From contig NZ_CP173029.1 of the NCBI RefSeq assembly GCF_044772865.1, positions 2,232,001-2,296,000 on the forward strand: a DNA stretch of 64,000 bases. The letters are read 5' to 3'. The first letter of the stretch is position 1. Each line of letters begins with the position of its first letter. A program made the position numbers and the translations under genes. The notes under the pieces are model-generated. The model ran no database searches and was not told the DNA's origin. It saw only the letters and a list, made by a program, of their open reading frames with translations. Origin of the DNA: Algirhabdus cladophorae (GTDB taxonomy: Bacteria > Pseudomonadota > Alphaproteobacteria > Rhodobacterales > Rhodobacteraceae). This document shows, piece after piece, positions 26,303 through 34,040 of the stretch.

Positions 26303-26364
26303 CTCAATCCCTTCCCGAGGCTGTCAGAAGGCAAAACCAAAGCTGTTTGGCTTGCTTCAGGCAA

Positions 26365-26384
26365 CCTACCTACCAATAGGTAGG
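26365..26384. promoter_or_regulatory. Probable TetR operator upstream of the cupin gene
   Basis: CCTACCTACC-AATA-GGTAGG: the inner arms CCTACC (26369-26374) and GGTAGG (26379-26384) are perfect, and the left arm repeats CCTA once more. On the minus strand a TTGTCA box (26394-26389), 17 bases and TAGGTA make a possible promoter into which the palindrome falls. Length and symmetry fit a TetR site. Confidence 0.6.
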
Positions 26385-26433
26385 CAAATTGACAAGGGAT
26401 TGATAGGCCTGCAAAGCCCAATGCCTCAAATTG

Positions 26434-26631
26434 CTAAGGCTGAGGGCAGCCCGTCCCACCGATCCCGTCCCCCGACACTGCATCCAGATCGCCGCATTCA
26501 ACGGCTTTTGGGATCATCATTGGTTCCGCAAGGACTTCGTTCTCCATGATGACGGCCGGCTCGGTCATTGGGCTGCAAGCCGTTAGGCCAAAGAGGCCAA
26601 CACTCAGGATCAAACGCTTCAACGGGATCAT
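26434..26631 (-). CDS. Small lipoprotein
   Basis: A 65-residue protein beginning MIPLKRLILSVGLFGLTAC: a short basic start, hydrophobic core and lipobox LTAC, so it should be lipid-anchored after cleavage at Cys19. The mature part is only about 47 residues, acidic, with two more cysteines (VECGDLD and GGTGCPQP) that could form a disulfide. Its ATG overlaps the stop codon of the DUF6502-like gene. A very similar acidic Pro/Met-rich stretch after the lipobox (MTEPAVIMENEVLAEPMM) occurs in the divergent VWA lipoprotein (MTEPMMEADFVLADT), so the two lipoproteins may be related or interact. Confidence 0.7.
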   Translation of the reverse strand: MIPLKRLILSVGLFGLTACSPMTEPAVIMENEVLAEPMMIPKAVECGDLDAVSGDGIGGTGCPQP

Positions 26632-27395
26632 TTTGGGTCCTTTGTATGATAAAAATACCCACCTGCCCGAAACCGATGCGGGCCACGCTGGGTGTTGTCA
26701 TTTTTCAAGGCAGCAGCCGCATCGCTTAGGTCCTCGAGCACCTTCATCTGGAGGGCGGCGTGTTTGGCTTTGAGGGTCTCAAGCTGTGCCTCGGTCAGGT
26801 CACCGTAATGCACGGCACGCTCAAAATGTTTTGGCAATTGTCCTAAAACATTATCCGTTGCGGCCTCAAGGTGATCACCCAGATTTGCGGCCAGATAGGC
26901 AATTTGATCCTCAGACCCTGACACGGGCTGATACGACATCTGAATCAAGTGCACTTGCTGATCGGCGCCTTGATCTGGCTCTCGAATTTCAACCGTTCCG
27001 GCCTGAACCAGCGTGTCGAGCATGGTACGCGGATGCACATCCTTTCGGACCAGTCGCGCTAGGGTTTCAAAGGAAGGCTCGGGGCCATTTTTGGGCAACA
27101 TCACTGGCTGGCCGTCCCCACTGTACGGGGACCGTGTGCGCCATAGGGCGACCAGGCGCGACAGATGATTTGGCCGTTCAGCGGTGCCATCAAGGGCCTT
27201 GATCCGCGCGATGTCGCGCCTTTGCAATCCAGTGAGAACCGACACCCGGCTGTCTGTGGCTTTGTCGCCGGCGGCGCGTTGGGCCGCATCCACGTAGTGC
27301 GCTTTAAACCGTTCGGCAAAGTCAGGAAACAACAGGCCATGCGCCACGGCAAATCGGGCAAGCGCGGAAAGAAATGGATCAACCAGGCTAAGCAT
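26628..27395 (-). CDS. DUF6502-like protein, probable DNA-binding regulator
   Basis: A 255-residue soluble protein. Residues about 20-75 contain AHYVDAAQRAAGDKATDSRVSVLTGLQRRDIARIKAL, which reads like a helix-turn-helix (S-V-L-T-G-L-x-R-R-D-I). A second winged-helix-like segment follows (FETLARLVRKDVHPRTMLDTLVQAGTVEI). The C-terminal third is helical. I recognise the overall pattern as the DUF6502 family, whose function is not established. ATG 27395 is preferred: it has no Shine-Dalgarno sequence, but a TTGCCT-17-TATTTT promoter on the minus strand ends seven bases before it, so the mRNA may be leaderless. Two near-identical palindromes flank the divergent promoter, which suggests autoregulation. 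Confidence 0.65.
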   Translation of the reverse strand: MLSLVDPFLSALARFAVAHGLLFPDFAERFKAHYVDAAQRAAGDKATDSRVSVLTGLQRRDIARIKALDGTAERPNHLSRLVALWRTRSPYSGDGQPVMLPKNGPEPSFETLARLVRKDVHPRTMLDTLVQAGTVEIREPDQGADQQVHLIQMSYQPVSGSEDQIAYLAANLGDHLEAATDNVLGQLPKHFERAVHYGDLTEAQLETLKAKHAALQMKVLEDLSDAAAALKNDNTQRGPHRFRAGGYFYHTKDPK

Positions 27396-27414
27396 AATGT
27401 GCAAAATACACATT
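27396..27414. promoter_or_regulatory. Operator-like palindrome A (AATGTG-N7-CACATT)
   Basis: Arms AATGTG (27396-27401) and CACATT (27409-27414) are perfect inverted repeats separated by seven A/T-rich bases. It directly abuts the start codon of the DUF6502-like gene and would cover its -10 region. Confidence 0.6.
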
Positions 27415-27440
27415 TGTATTGACAAAGGCAAGCTGGACAA

Positions 27441-27463
27441 AATATGTGCATTTTACACATATT
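27441..27463. promoter_or_regulatory. Operator-like palindrome B (AATATGTG-N7-CACATATT)
   Basis: Eight-base perfect arms at 27441-27448 and 27456-27463 with the same seven-base spacing as copy A; the shared core is TGTGCA-WWWW-ACACA-like. A TTGACA box at 27419-27424 places a -10 at about 27442-27447, inside this palindrome, for the rightward VWA lipoprotein gene. Confidence 0.6.
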
Positions 27464-27480
27464 TCTGAAAGAGCCATCCT

Positions 27481-28788
27481 ATGCCAATCACCTTTCCAAC
27501 CTCCCAGCTCAGAATTTTGACCCTTGCGGCCTCGTCCCTATTCTTGCTTGCAGGATGCGAAGGGGCGTCGATGTCTAGCGCCCCCAATCCCATGACCGAG
27601 CCGATGATGGAGGCTGACTTTGTCTTAGCCGACACAGCCCTGGTCATAGCGCCCGCAATTGCACCAAAGACGCGCAGCACAGGATCCGGTCCAACCCCGA
27701 AAGCGGGTGTTCTGACCGCAGGCGATATCGACGACACGCTGAATCTGCGCGCTTTTCGAACCTATCAAAAAGCAGCACAGCGCACGCTGGGATTGCCCAA
27801 AGTAGATCTTGCGGGCGCTATTGCATTACAACTCAAACACGCCGACGGCAGCCCTGCCCCGCATCTGCGCGTCACCTTGCGAGACCCTAAAAAATCTGCC
27901 CCCTTTTTTGACGGATATTCCGGTGTGGACGGGAACCTGACCGTGTTTCCCGCAGCTTTTGGTGCGCGCCCTCTGTCCAAAGTGAACCTCAGCGTGTTTC
28001 CAGTGGATCAGGGGCAGACGCATCGACAAACGCTATCTGCCTCCGCAAAACGCACTGTTATCACCGTGCCCTTTTCACCGGCACCTGCCCCGGATTTTTT
28101 GGATCTGGTCTTTGTGATGGACACAACAGGCAGCATGGCGGATGAGCTCAACTGGCTGACCAAAGATCTGGCACGCATCCTGCGCCAAGCCCGCAAATCT
28201 GCGCCAAAGGCCGCTTTGCGCTATGGGTTGGTTGTCTACCGTGATACGGGCGACAGCTATGTTGTGCGTAATTTCGGCTTTACCCAAAAACTGCCCACAA
28301 TGCAGGGGTGGTTGCGCAATCAGCATGCGGCCGGCGGTGGCGATTATCCCGAGGCCGCAGATCGCGCCTTGCAGGCAGGTGTCGCGCTAAATTGGCGGCG
28401 TGGTGCAGGCAAGCGGTTGTTGTTTCATGTGGCCGATGCCCCGCCCCATACAAAAGATGCCAAAGCCTATTTGACGGCTGCCACCAAAGCCGCACAACAG
28501 AACATCCAAATTTATGGTATCGGGGCCAGCGGGGTTGCCGCAGAATCCGAATACCTGATGCGGCAGGCCTCGGCGGTGACTTCTGGGCGGTATCTGTTCC
28601 TGACCGATGACAGCGGTGTTGGTCACCGCCATGCAGAGCCGACAATCTCATGCTACCGCGCCACGGACCTTAGCAGTTTGGTCACCCGTGTGATCAAAAG
28701 TGAATTGTCAGGGCAACGGATCGAGGCAAAAGACCGCGATATTATCCGCCGTGTGGGCAGTTACAAACGTGGGCGCTGCCTGAATTAG
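27481..28788 (+). CDS. VWA-domain lipoprotein
   Basis: A 435-residue exported protein. It begins with a signal peptide and lipobox (LTLAASSLFLLAGC, lipid anchor at about Cys26). A middle beta-rich segment (IALQLKHADGSPAPHLRVTLRDPKKSAPFFDGYSG) looks like a carboxypeptidase-regulatory or Ig-like module. Residues from about 203 form a von Willebrand A domain with the metal-ion-dependent adhesion motif DTTGSM, then YRDTGDSYVVRNFGFT and GGGDYPEAADRAL. Such domains mediate protein-protein contacts at the cell surface or periplasm. The gene is divergent from the DUF6502/small-lipoprotein pair, with the shared palindromes between them, so the three probably form one regulon. Confidence 0.82.
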   Translation: MPITFPTSQLRILTLAASSLFLLAGCEGASMSSAPNPMTEPMMEADFVLADTALVIAPAIAPKTRSTGSGPTPKAGVLTAGDIDDTLNLRAFRTYQKAAQRTLGLPKVDLAGAIALQLKHADGSPAPHLRVTLRDPKKSAPFFDGYSGVDGNLTVFPAAFGARPLSKVNLSVFPVDQGQTHRQTLSASAKRTVITVPFSPAPAPDFLDLVFVMDTTGSMADELNWLTKDLARILRQARKSAPKAALRYGLVVYRDTGDSYVVRNFGFTQKLPTMQGWLRNQHAAGGGDYPEAADRALQAGVALNWRRGAGKRLLFHVADAPPHTKDAKAYLTAATKAAQQNIQIYGIGASGVAAESEYLMRQASAVTSGRYLFLTDDSGVGHRHAEPTISCYRATDLSSLVTRVIKSELSGQRIEAKDRDIIRRVGSYKRGRCLN

Positions 28789-28806
28789 ACCAGCCAGAGG
28801 CGGTGT

Positions 28807-29538
28807 CTATTCCGTGCCAAAGGTCTGTTTGATCTGATCCCAGGCCGTGTTCAAATGTGATCTCAACGCCGCCTCGGCCGCATCCTTGTCTCGCATCAAA
28901 ATAGCCTCAAAGATCATCTGGTGGGCCTCAAAATTACTTTGGTTCAAGGCCGCATCTCGAGGCAGTTGCGACCATTGGGGCACCAGCCAAGTTTCATAGG
29001 CTTTGTGGATGGCAGGCAGGATCGGATTGCCACTCATTTGATACAGAACCTGATGGAACTGGGCATCGGTTTCATAAAACCGCGCACTGTCATGAATGGC
29101 GGCTTCGTTGAGATCCAGTGCGGCCTTGAGAGCAGCGATGCCCTCTTTGCCCGCCGCATCTGCCGCTTCACGGACCAGAGCCGATTCCACCAGAATGCGC
29201 GTTTCAAACAGATGACGAATCCCACCGGGCTGGGTCAACAAATGCAGCGCAATGCCTTCTGTGGCTTGCAACGCCGCTGCAATGCCGGGTTTGCGCACCA
29301 CGGGTCGGTAGCGCGGACGGGTTTCGACCAAGCCCTTAGAGGACAAGGTTGTGATCGCCTCGCGAATAACTGTCCGACTGACGTCAAAGCGTTGCATTAA
29401 ATCCCGCTCGGTCGGCAGGGTCGCCCCATCGGCCAAGGTGCCCGTTTGGATGTCTTGTTGCAGCGCAAACACGATGGAATCAGCCGCACGAACAGAAGCT
29501 GTTGGCGATGTCTGGCGGTCAGGATGATCCAGATCCAT
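28807..29538 (-). CDS. GntR family regulator (FadR subfamily)
   Basis: A 243-residue regulator. The winged helix is ALQQDIQTGTLADGATLPTERDLMQRFDVSRTVIREAITTLSSKGLVETRPRYRPVVR; the P-T-E-R-D-L and S-R-x-V-I-R-E-A pattern is the FadR signature. The FCD effector domain follows, with D-x-x-F-H (DAQFHQVLYQMSGN) and H residues near FEAHQMIFEAI that usually bind metal. It is divergent from the enolase-superfamily gene. Two sites matching the FadR-type consensus TNGTNNNACNA lie in the shared region, so it is likely to repress the rightward sugar-acid operon and itself. Confidence 0.9.
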   Translation of the reverse strand: MDLDHPDRQTSPTASVRAADSIVFALQQDIQTGTLADGATLPTERDLMQRFDVSRTVIREAITTLSSKGLVETRPRYRPVVRKPGIAAALQATEGIALHLLTQPGGIRHLFETRILVESALVREAADAAGKEGIAALKAALDLNEAAIHDSARFYETDAQFHQVLYQMSGNPILPAIHKAYETWLVPQWSQLPRDAALNQSNFEAHQMIFEAILMRDKDAAEAALRSHLNTAWDQIKQTFGTE

Positions 29539-29576
29539 AGTGATTTTCCCTGTGGACAGGCCACATCAGGCCCCGT

Positions 29577-29587
29577 TTGTCTGACCA
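29577..29587. promoter_or_regulatory. FadR-type operator, weak copy
   Basis: TTGTCTGACCA fits the FadR-subfamily consensus TNGTNNNACNA. It lies 39 bases upstream of the GntR start codon. Its centre is 74 bases, about seven helical turns, from the strong copy. Confidence 0.6.
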
Positions 29588-29646
29588 AACCATGACAGGC
29601 CTCGTGATTATTGACAAGGATACGGCATGTTGCGTAGGTTCAGGCA

Positions 29647-29665
29647 AGTTTGGTCGGACCAAACT
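29647..29665. promoter_or_regulatory. FadR-type operator, strong copy
   Basis: AGTTTGGTC-G-GACCAAACT is a perfect palindrome with nine-base arms around 29656, containing the TNGTNNNACNA core at 29651-29661. It lies 18 bases upstream of the GTG start of the enolase-superfamily gene. Confidence 0.78.
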
Positions 29666-29683
29666 GCGCTGTGGGAGGCTATC

Positions 29684-30793
29684 GTGACATTATCAGCTGG
29701 CTCTAGGGCAATCACATCGGTTCAGGTGCAGCGCTTTAATCTACCGTTGGACGAAGTGCTCAGCGATGCAAAACATGGCGATCACACGCATTTTGAGTTG
29801 ATCACAGCAACCGTGACCCTGACCGACGGCAGCACCGGCACCGGCTACACCTACACAGGTGGCAAAGGGGGCCATGCGATCAAGGCGATGATCGAACATG
29901 ATTTGGCGCCCTTCCTCATCGGCCAAGACGCACAAGACGTCGAAACGCTCTATGAAGCAATGCAATGGCATGTGCACTATGTGGCCCGGGGCGGCATTGC
30001 CAGCTTTGCCATATCAGCGGTGGATATTGCGCTGTGGGATCTGCGCGGTACTGCAAACGGGACGCCTTTGTGGAAAATGGCAGGTGGGGCTGCTGATCGG
30101 TGCAAGGCCTACGCAGGCGGCATTGATCTGAACTTTCCCCTGCCCAAACTGCTGGACTCAATTCGCGGCTATCTGGCGCGAGGCCACAACGGGGTTAAGA
30201 TCAAAATTGGCCAACCAGACCTCGCCGATGATGTTGCACGCATCGCGGCCATTCGCGAGTTGATTGGACCCGATGTGGCCTTCATGGTCGACGCCAATTA
30301 CGGGATGACTGTGAGCGAGGCGATTACAGCGGCAAACGCATTTAAACCCTATGACCTGCTTTGGTTCGAGGAACCGACAATCCCGGACGACTATGCAGGC
30401 TACGGTAAAATTGCCGAGGCCACTGGCATGCCGCTGGCTATGGGTGAAAACCTGCACACCATCCATGAATTTGAATATGCTTTTGCGCAATCCAAACTGT
30501 CCTTTGTCCAACCAGATGCCTCAAACTGTGGTGGCATCACAGGCTGGCTGCAAGTGGCTGATCTGGCGCAGAAAAACAGTGTTCCGGTGTGTAGCCACGG
30601 CATGCAAGAACTGCACGTAAGCCTCATGTCGGGACAGAAAAATGCGGGCTGGCTTGAGGTTCATTCATTCCCCATTGACCAATACACCACCAGACCGCTG
30701 GTGATCGAGGATCACCTTGCAGTCGCCCCCAATACGCCCGGAACCGGCGTGACATTCGACTGGGACAAACTCAACACCATGCATCAAGGATAG
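29684..30793 (+). CDS. Mandelate racemase/muconate lactonizing enzyme family protein
   Basis: A 369-residue enolase-superfamily enzyme. The catalytic set of the mandelate racemase subgroup is visible: K-x-K (GVKIKIGQ, about residues 171-173), metal ligands in MVDANYGM (about 203), LWFEEP (about 229) and MGENLH (about 254), and the His of CSHGMQELH (about 305). It should abstract a proton next to a carboxylate, most likely dehydrating or epimerising a sugar acid. An ATG at 29627 opens the frame, but it would put the perfect operator inside the coding region; GTG 29684 with GGGAGG five bases upstream is the better start. The downstream dehydrogenases suggest a sugar-acid pathway. Confidence 0.88.
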   Translation: MTLSAGSRAITSVQVQRFNLPLDEVLSDAKHGDHTHFELITATVTLTDGSTGTGYTYTGGKGGHAIKAMIEHDLAPFLIGQDAQDVETLYEAMQWHVHYVARGGIASFAISAVDIALWDLRGTANGTPLWKMAGGAADRCKAYAGGIDLNFPLPKLLDSIRGYLARGHNGVKIKIGQPDLADDVARIAAIRELIGPDVAFMVDANYGMTVSEAITAANAFKPYDLLWFEEPTIPDDYAGYGKIAEATGMPLAMGENLHTIHEFEYAFAQSKLSFVQPDASNCGGITGWLQVADLAQKNSVPVCSHGMQELHVSLMSGQKNAGWLEVHSFPIDQYTTRPLVIEDHLAVAPNTPGTGVTFDWDKLNTMHQG

Positions 30794-30797
30794 CGAC

Positions 30798-31838
30798 ATG
30801 ACCGAACAAACGATCTCTGCGGCGTTCTACCGAGGGGGCAAAAGCTTTGCTGTGGAACAGACCACAGCCCCTGCCCCAAAACCCGGTGAAGTGTCGGTCC
30901 GTGTGGCCTATTGCGGCATCTGTGGCACCGATATGCATGTCTATCACGGCAACATGGACGCCCGCGTCGGATTTAACCGGGTCATCGGCCACGAGATGTC
31001 GGGCGTGGTCGCCGCTATTGGCGAGGGTGTCGATACAGTGACCTTGGGCCAAAAAGTGGTTGTACGTCCCTTGGATCATTGCGGTGACTGCCCAGCCTGT
31101 GATGCCGGTCACAGACACATCTGTCACAAGCTGAAGTTTTTAGGCCTCGATACTGATGGCGCGATGCAAGAAATTTGGACAGTCCCGGCCCACACATTGC
31201 ATGGCTTGCCAGATGAGTTGCGGCTGGATCATGCGGCCTTGATCGAACCGGTTGCGGTCGCCTGCCACGATGTGCGGTTGTCGCAGCTGAAAGAAGGCGA
31301 AGATGTCGTGGTCATCGGCGGTGGCCCCATCGGGATTTTGGTGGCCATGGTTGCGCGCGATGCTGGTGGTAAGGTTGTCGTGTCGGAAGTGAACCCAAAC
31401 CGTCTGAAAATCGCGCAAAAACTTGGGTTCAAAACCATCAACCCCGCTGAGGCGGATCTGACGGCCGAGATCAACGCGATCACTGGCGACAAAGGGGCCG
31501 ATGTGGTCTTCGAAGTGTCAGGCACACAGCCCGGCGTAGACGCCATGACGCAAGTGGCCGCCACCCGCGCCCGGATCGTGATGGTCGCTATTCACGCCCA
31601 AAAGCCGCAGATTGATTTGTTCCAGTTCTTTTGGCGCGAACTTCAATTGATCGGCGCCCGTGTGTATGAGCCTGAGGACTATGAAAAGGCCATCGGCATC
31701 ATTTCGTCCGGCGGCGTGGACGCTGACACGGTTATCACCGATGTGGCGGCCCTTGAGGATATTCAAACCGCGTTCGAAAGCCTTGATCGTTCGCCTACAG
31801 CCCTCAAAAGCCTTATTAAAGTGGGAGCAGACTTATGA
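30798..31838 (+). CDS. Zinc-dependent alcohol/polyol dehydrogenase (MDR family)
   Basis: A 346-residue medium-chain dehydrogenase. Catalytic zinc ligands are Cys38 in YCGICGTDMHVYHG and the His/Glu of VIGHEMSG; the structural zinc site is the four-cysteine loop CGDCPACDAGHRHIC at about 95-109. The nucleotide-binding motif is VVIGGGPIGILVAMVARDAG, followed by the acid in VSEVNPNRL, which favours NAD. Relatives act on sorbitol, threonine, butanediol or sugar acids such as galactonate derivatives. It starts 4 bases after the enolase-superfamily gene and overlaps the SDR gene by 4 bases. Confidence 0.9.
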   Translation: MTEQTISAAFYRGGKSFAVEQTTAPAPKPGEVSVRVAYCGICGTDMHVYHGNMDARVGFNRVIGHEMSGVVAAIGEGVDTVTLGQKVVVRPLDHCGDCPACDAGHRHICHKLKFLGLDTDGAMQEIWTVPAHTLHGLPDELRLDHAALIEPVAVACHDVRLSQLKEGEDVVVIGGGPIGILVAMVARDAGGKVVVSEVNPNRLKIAQKLGFKTINPAEADLTAEINAITGDKGADVVFEVSGTQPGVDAMTQVAATRARIVMVAIHAQKPQIDLFQFFWRELQLIGARVYEPEDYEKAIGIISSGGVDADTVITDVAALEDIQTAFESLDRSPTALKSLIKVGADL

Positions 31839-32599
31839 GCCTTGATATGTTCGACCTCAGCGGAAAAACGGCGCTGGTTACAGGTGCAAAACGCGGCATC
31901 GGGCGCGGTATGGCCGAAGCACTGGCCGGCGCAGGCGCGGATATTATCGGCGTCAGCGCCACTTTGGCTCCGGGCAGTGAAGTTGAAGCTGCCGTGACCG
32001 CCATGGGCCGCGATTTCCAAGGCTATAGTTGCGACTTTAGCGACCGCGCGGCGCTGAACAGCTTTATTGCGCAGTTGGATGCTGATGGCATTGCCCCTGA
32101 CATTCTGATCAACAACGCAGGCACAATTTTGCGCAAACCGGCGACAGAACATCCCGATGAATATTGGGACAAAGTCGTCGAAGTGAACCTGTCATCGCAA
32201 TTTGTCCTCAGCCGTGAGATTGGCAAAAAAATGGTTGCACGGGGGGCTGGCAAGATCATTTTCACAGCCTCCCTTTTGACGTTTCAGGGCGGGATCACTG
32301 TACCGGGCTACGCGGCCTCAAAAGGCGGCATTGGGCAACTGACCAAAGCGCTGGCCAACGAATGGGCTGGCAAAGGTGTGAATGTAAACGCCATCGCCCC
32401 GGGCTATATCGCAACGGACAACACCCAAGCGTTGCAGGATGATCCTGATCGTTCGAAGTCTATTTTGGAACGCATTCCAGCCGGTCGTTGGGGCACACCA
32501 CAGGATTTTGCAGGACCCGCCGTCTTCCTTGCCTCAAACGCCTCAAACTACGTCAATGGCGAGATCCTTACCGTGGACGGCGGTTGGATGGGGCGCTGA
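31835..32599 (+). CDS. Short-chain dehydrogenase/reductase (KduD/gluconate dehydrogenase-like)
   Basis: A 254-residue classical SDR. The cofactor motif is VTGAKRGIGRGMAEAL, NNAG appears in LINNAGTILR, and the catalytic Tyr and Lys are in VPGYAASKGGIGQL (about residues 157-161), with the Ser in FTASLLTFQ. The C-terminal part (NAIAPGYIATDNTQAL, GRWGTPQDFAGPAVFLASNASNYVNGEILTVDGGWMGR) is close to 2-deoxy-D-gluconate 3-dehydrogenase and gluconate 5-dehydrogenase types. Its ATG overlaps the stop of the alcohol dehydrogenase gene. It completes the operon controlled by the FadR-type regulator. Confidence 0.9.
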   Translation: MSLDMFDLSGKTALVTGAKRGIGRGMAEALAGAGADIIGVSATLAPGSEVEAAVTAMGRDFQGYSCDFSDRAALNSFIAQLDADGIAPDILINNAGTILRKPATEHPDEYWDKVVEVNLSSQFVLSREIGKKMVARGAGKIIFTASLLTFQGGITVPGYAASKGGIGQLTKALANEWAGKGVNVNAIAPGYIATDNTQALQDDPDRSKSILERIPAGRWGTPQDFAGPAVFLASNASNYVNGEILTVDGGWMGR

Positions 32600-32610
32600 T
32601 CCAACGCGCA

Positions 32611-33852
32611 TCAGGTCATGTGGATCTCTAGGCTTTTGAGGCCTCGATCCTCGTGACCTTTTTCCCAAACAGGCGCGCCGGACAGTGCGATGTTTGAACT
32701 GCGTTTGATCAAACGCTCGAGGGCCACTGACATTTCCAAACGCGCCAATTGTGCGCCGGGGCAAGAATGCATGCCCGCCCCAAAGGAAAAGTTGCGTACC
32801 CGTGGACGCGTGATGTCAAACTTTTGCGGATCCGGCATGCAAGCGGGATCGCGGTTGGCCGAAGGCACCAAGACATAAACCAAATCACCTTCCTTGAGCG
32901 GAATGGATTTGTAATCAAAGTCGCGCAAAACAGCGTGCGGCATGGCCCACGGCAAGGGCGCAAATCGCATGCCTTCGTCCACTGCACGCAGGCACAGGCT
33001 GGGATCCGCACGCAGCTTTGCCATTTCTTCCGGATGGTTGAGCAAAGCCAATAGGATTAGGGGCAATTGGGTGCGCGTGGTATCAACGCCAGCGGCGGCA
33101 AGTTCCGTGGATAAATAAACCAGTTCATCTTCGGACATCCGATCGCCATCAACCTCTGCAACCATCAGTTCGCTGAACAGGTCGTCCCCTATTTTGCCAT
33201 CGCGGCTGGCCAACAGATCCCGCAGATAGCCGTGCATCTGACGATTGGCCTCTTCGACTTTTTCGATGCCAGTACCGGTTTGCAGCGAATCCAATTTGCG
33301 GCCACCGATCCGGATCCAGTCGTTCAGACCTTGGGCATTTTCATAAGGCACACCGAACATCGGGCCCAAAATCCGTGCAGGCAATGGATCGGCAAATTGG
33401 CTGCAAAACTCGATCTTGCCATCCTGCCGGAACGCGCCGATCAGTTCGTCAGAGATCTGGGTGACTGTCTCGCGCATGCCCTCGATCACCCGGTCGCGCA
33501 AAGCCATTTTGACCAAACGGGACAGGCGGGCATGTTGATCCCCGTGCATGTTCAACAGTTCATGCTCGATGGCTTTGGCCAGATAGGGGCTGCGCGTTTT
33601 GTCAATATTATCAAAGGCAAACCGGAATTCCGCACAGCGAAAAACTTCAACAGCGTCTTCTTGATTGAGGACAACCAAACTTCCATTCGACAGCTTTGCA
33701 AAAGGGCCTTGTGCGCGCAGTTCTTCGATAAACCCGTATTTGTTTTGCTTAAACCTTGCGTCGTTCAACTCAATAACGGGGAGGTCCGGCACGGGTGGGA
33801 TCCTTTCGGTCTGGGCGGTATTCTCAGGACCGTCGCTGGCCACGGCCCCCAA
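32611..33852 (-). CDS. Cytochrome P450
   Basis: A bacterial P450 of up to 413 residues, soluble. The heme-binding loop is FSFGAGMHSCPGAQLARLEM (Cys at about 363), the I-helix oxygen-activation site is LAAAGVDTTRTQ and the K-helix E-x-x-R is in DEGMRFAPLPW. The start is uncertain: no ATG is available near the N-terminus. TTG 33852, GTG 33843 (after GGGGG) and GTG 33792 (after AAGGA) are possible, so the N-terminal 20 residues are doubtful. It is divergent from the dimethylglycine-dehydrogenase-like gene; a P450 here might demethylate or hydroxylate a betaine-like compound, but that is speculation. No ferredoxin or reductase gene is adjacent. Confidence 0.88.
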   Translation of the reverse strand: MGAVASDGPENTAQTERIPPVPDLPVIELNDARFKQNKYGFIEELRAQGPFAKLSNGSLVVLNQEDAVEVFRCAEFRFAFDNIDKTRSPYLAKAIEHELLNMHGDQHARLSRLVKMALRDRVIEGMRETVTQISDELIGAFRQDGKIEFCSQFADPLPARILGPMFGVPYENAQGLNDWIRIGGRKLDSLQTGTGIEKVEEANRQMHGYLRDLLASRDGKIGDDLFSELMVAEVDGDRMSEDELVYLSTELAAAGVDTTRTQLPLILLALLNHPEEMAKLRADPSLCLRAVDEGMRFAPLPWAMPHAVLRDFDYKSIPLKEGDLVYVLVPSANRDPACMPDPQKFDITRPRVRNFSFGAGMHSCPGAQLARLEMSVALERLIKRSSNIALSGAPVWEKGHEDRGLKSLEIHMT

Positions 33853-33940
33853 AACGCTAGCGCCTCACCACGCAAAGCGCAAACGCAAGGCTGTTTTAGA
33901 ACATAGGACAACTGCCCTTTATTTTCTTTCTGGACAGGTT

Positions 33941-33968
33941 TGTCTATTAGTGATTGAACTATTGGACA
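33941..33968. promoter_or_regulatory. Possible operator between P450 and methylamine operon
   Basis: TGTCTATTAG (33941-33950) and CTATTGGACA (33959-33968) form an inverted repeat matching at 8 of 10 positions around an eight-base spacer. A further GACA-GGTT-TGTC repeat touches its left side (33933-33944). The TetR gene inside the operon is a candidate binder. Confidence 0.4.
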
Positions 33969-34040
33969 GAAGTGACCAGAGCCCACAGTTGCCACACAAA
34001 GGGGCTTGGCCAAATTCACAAACAAGAACAGGGGACCATC

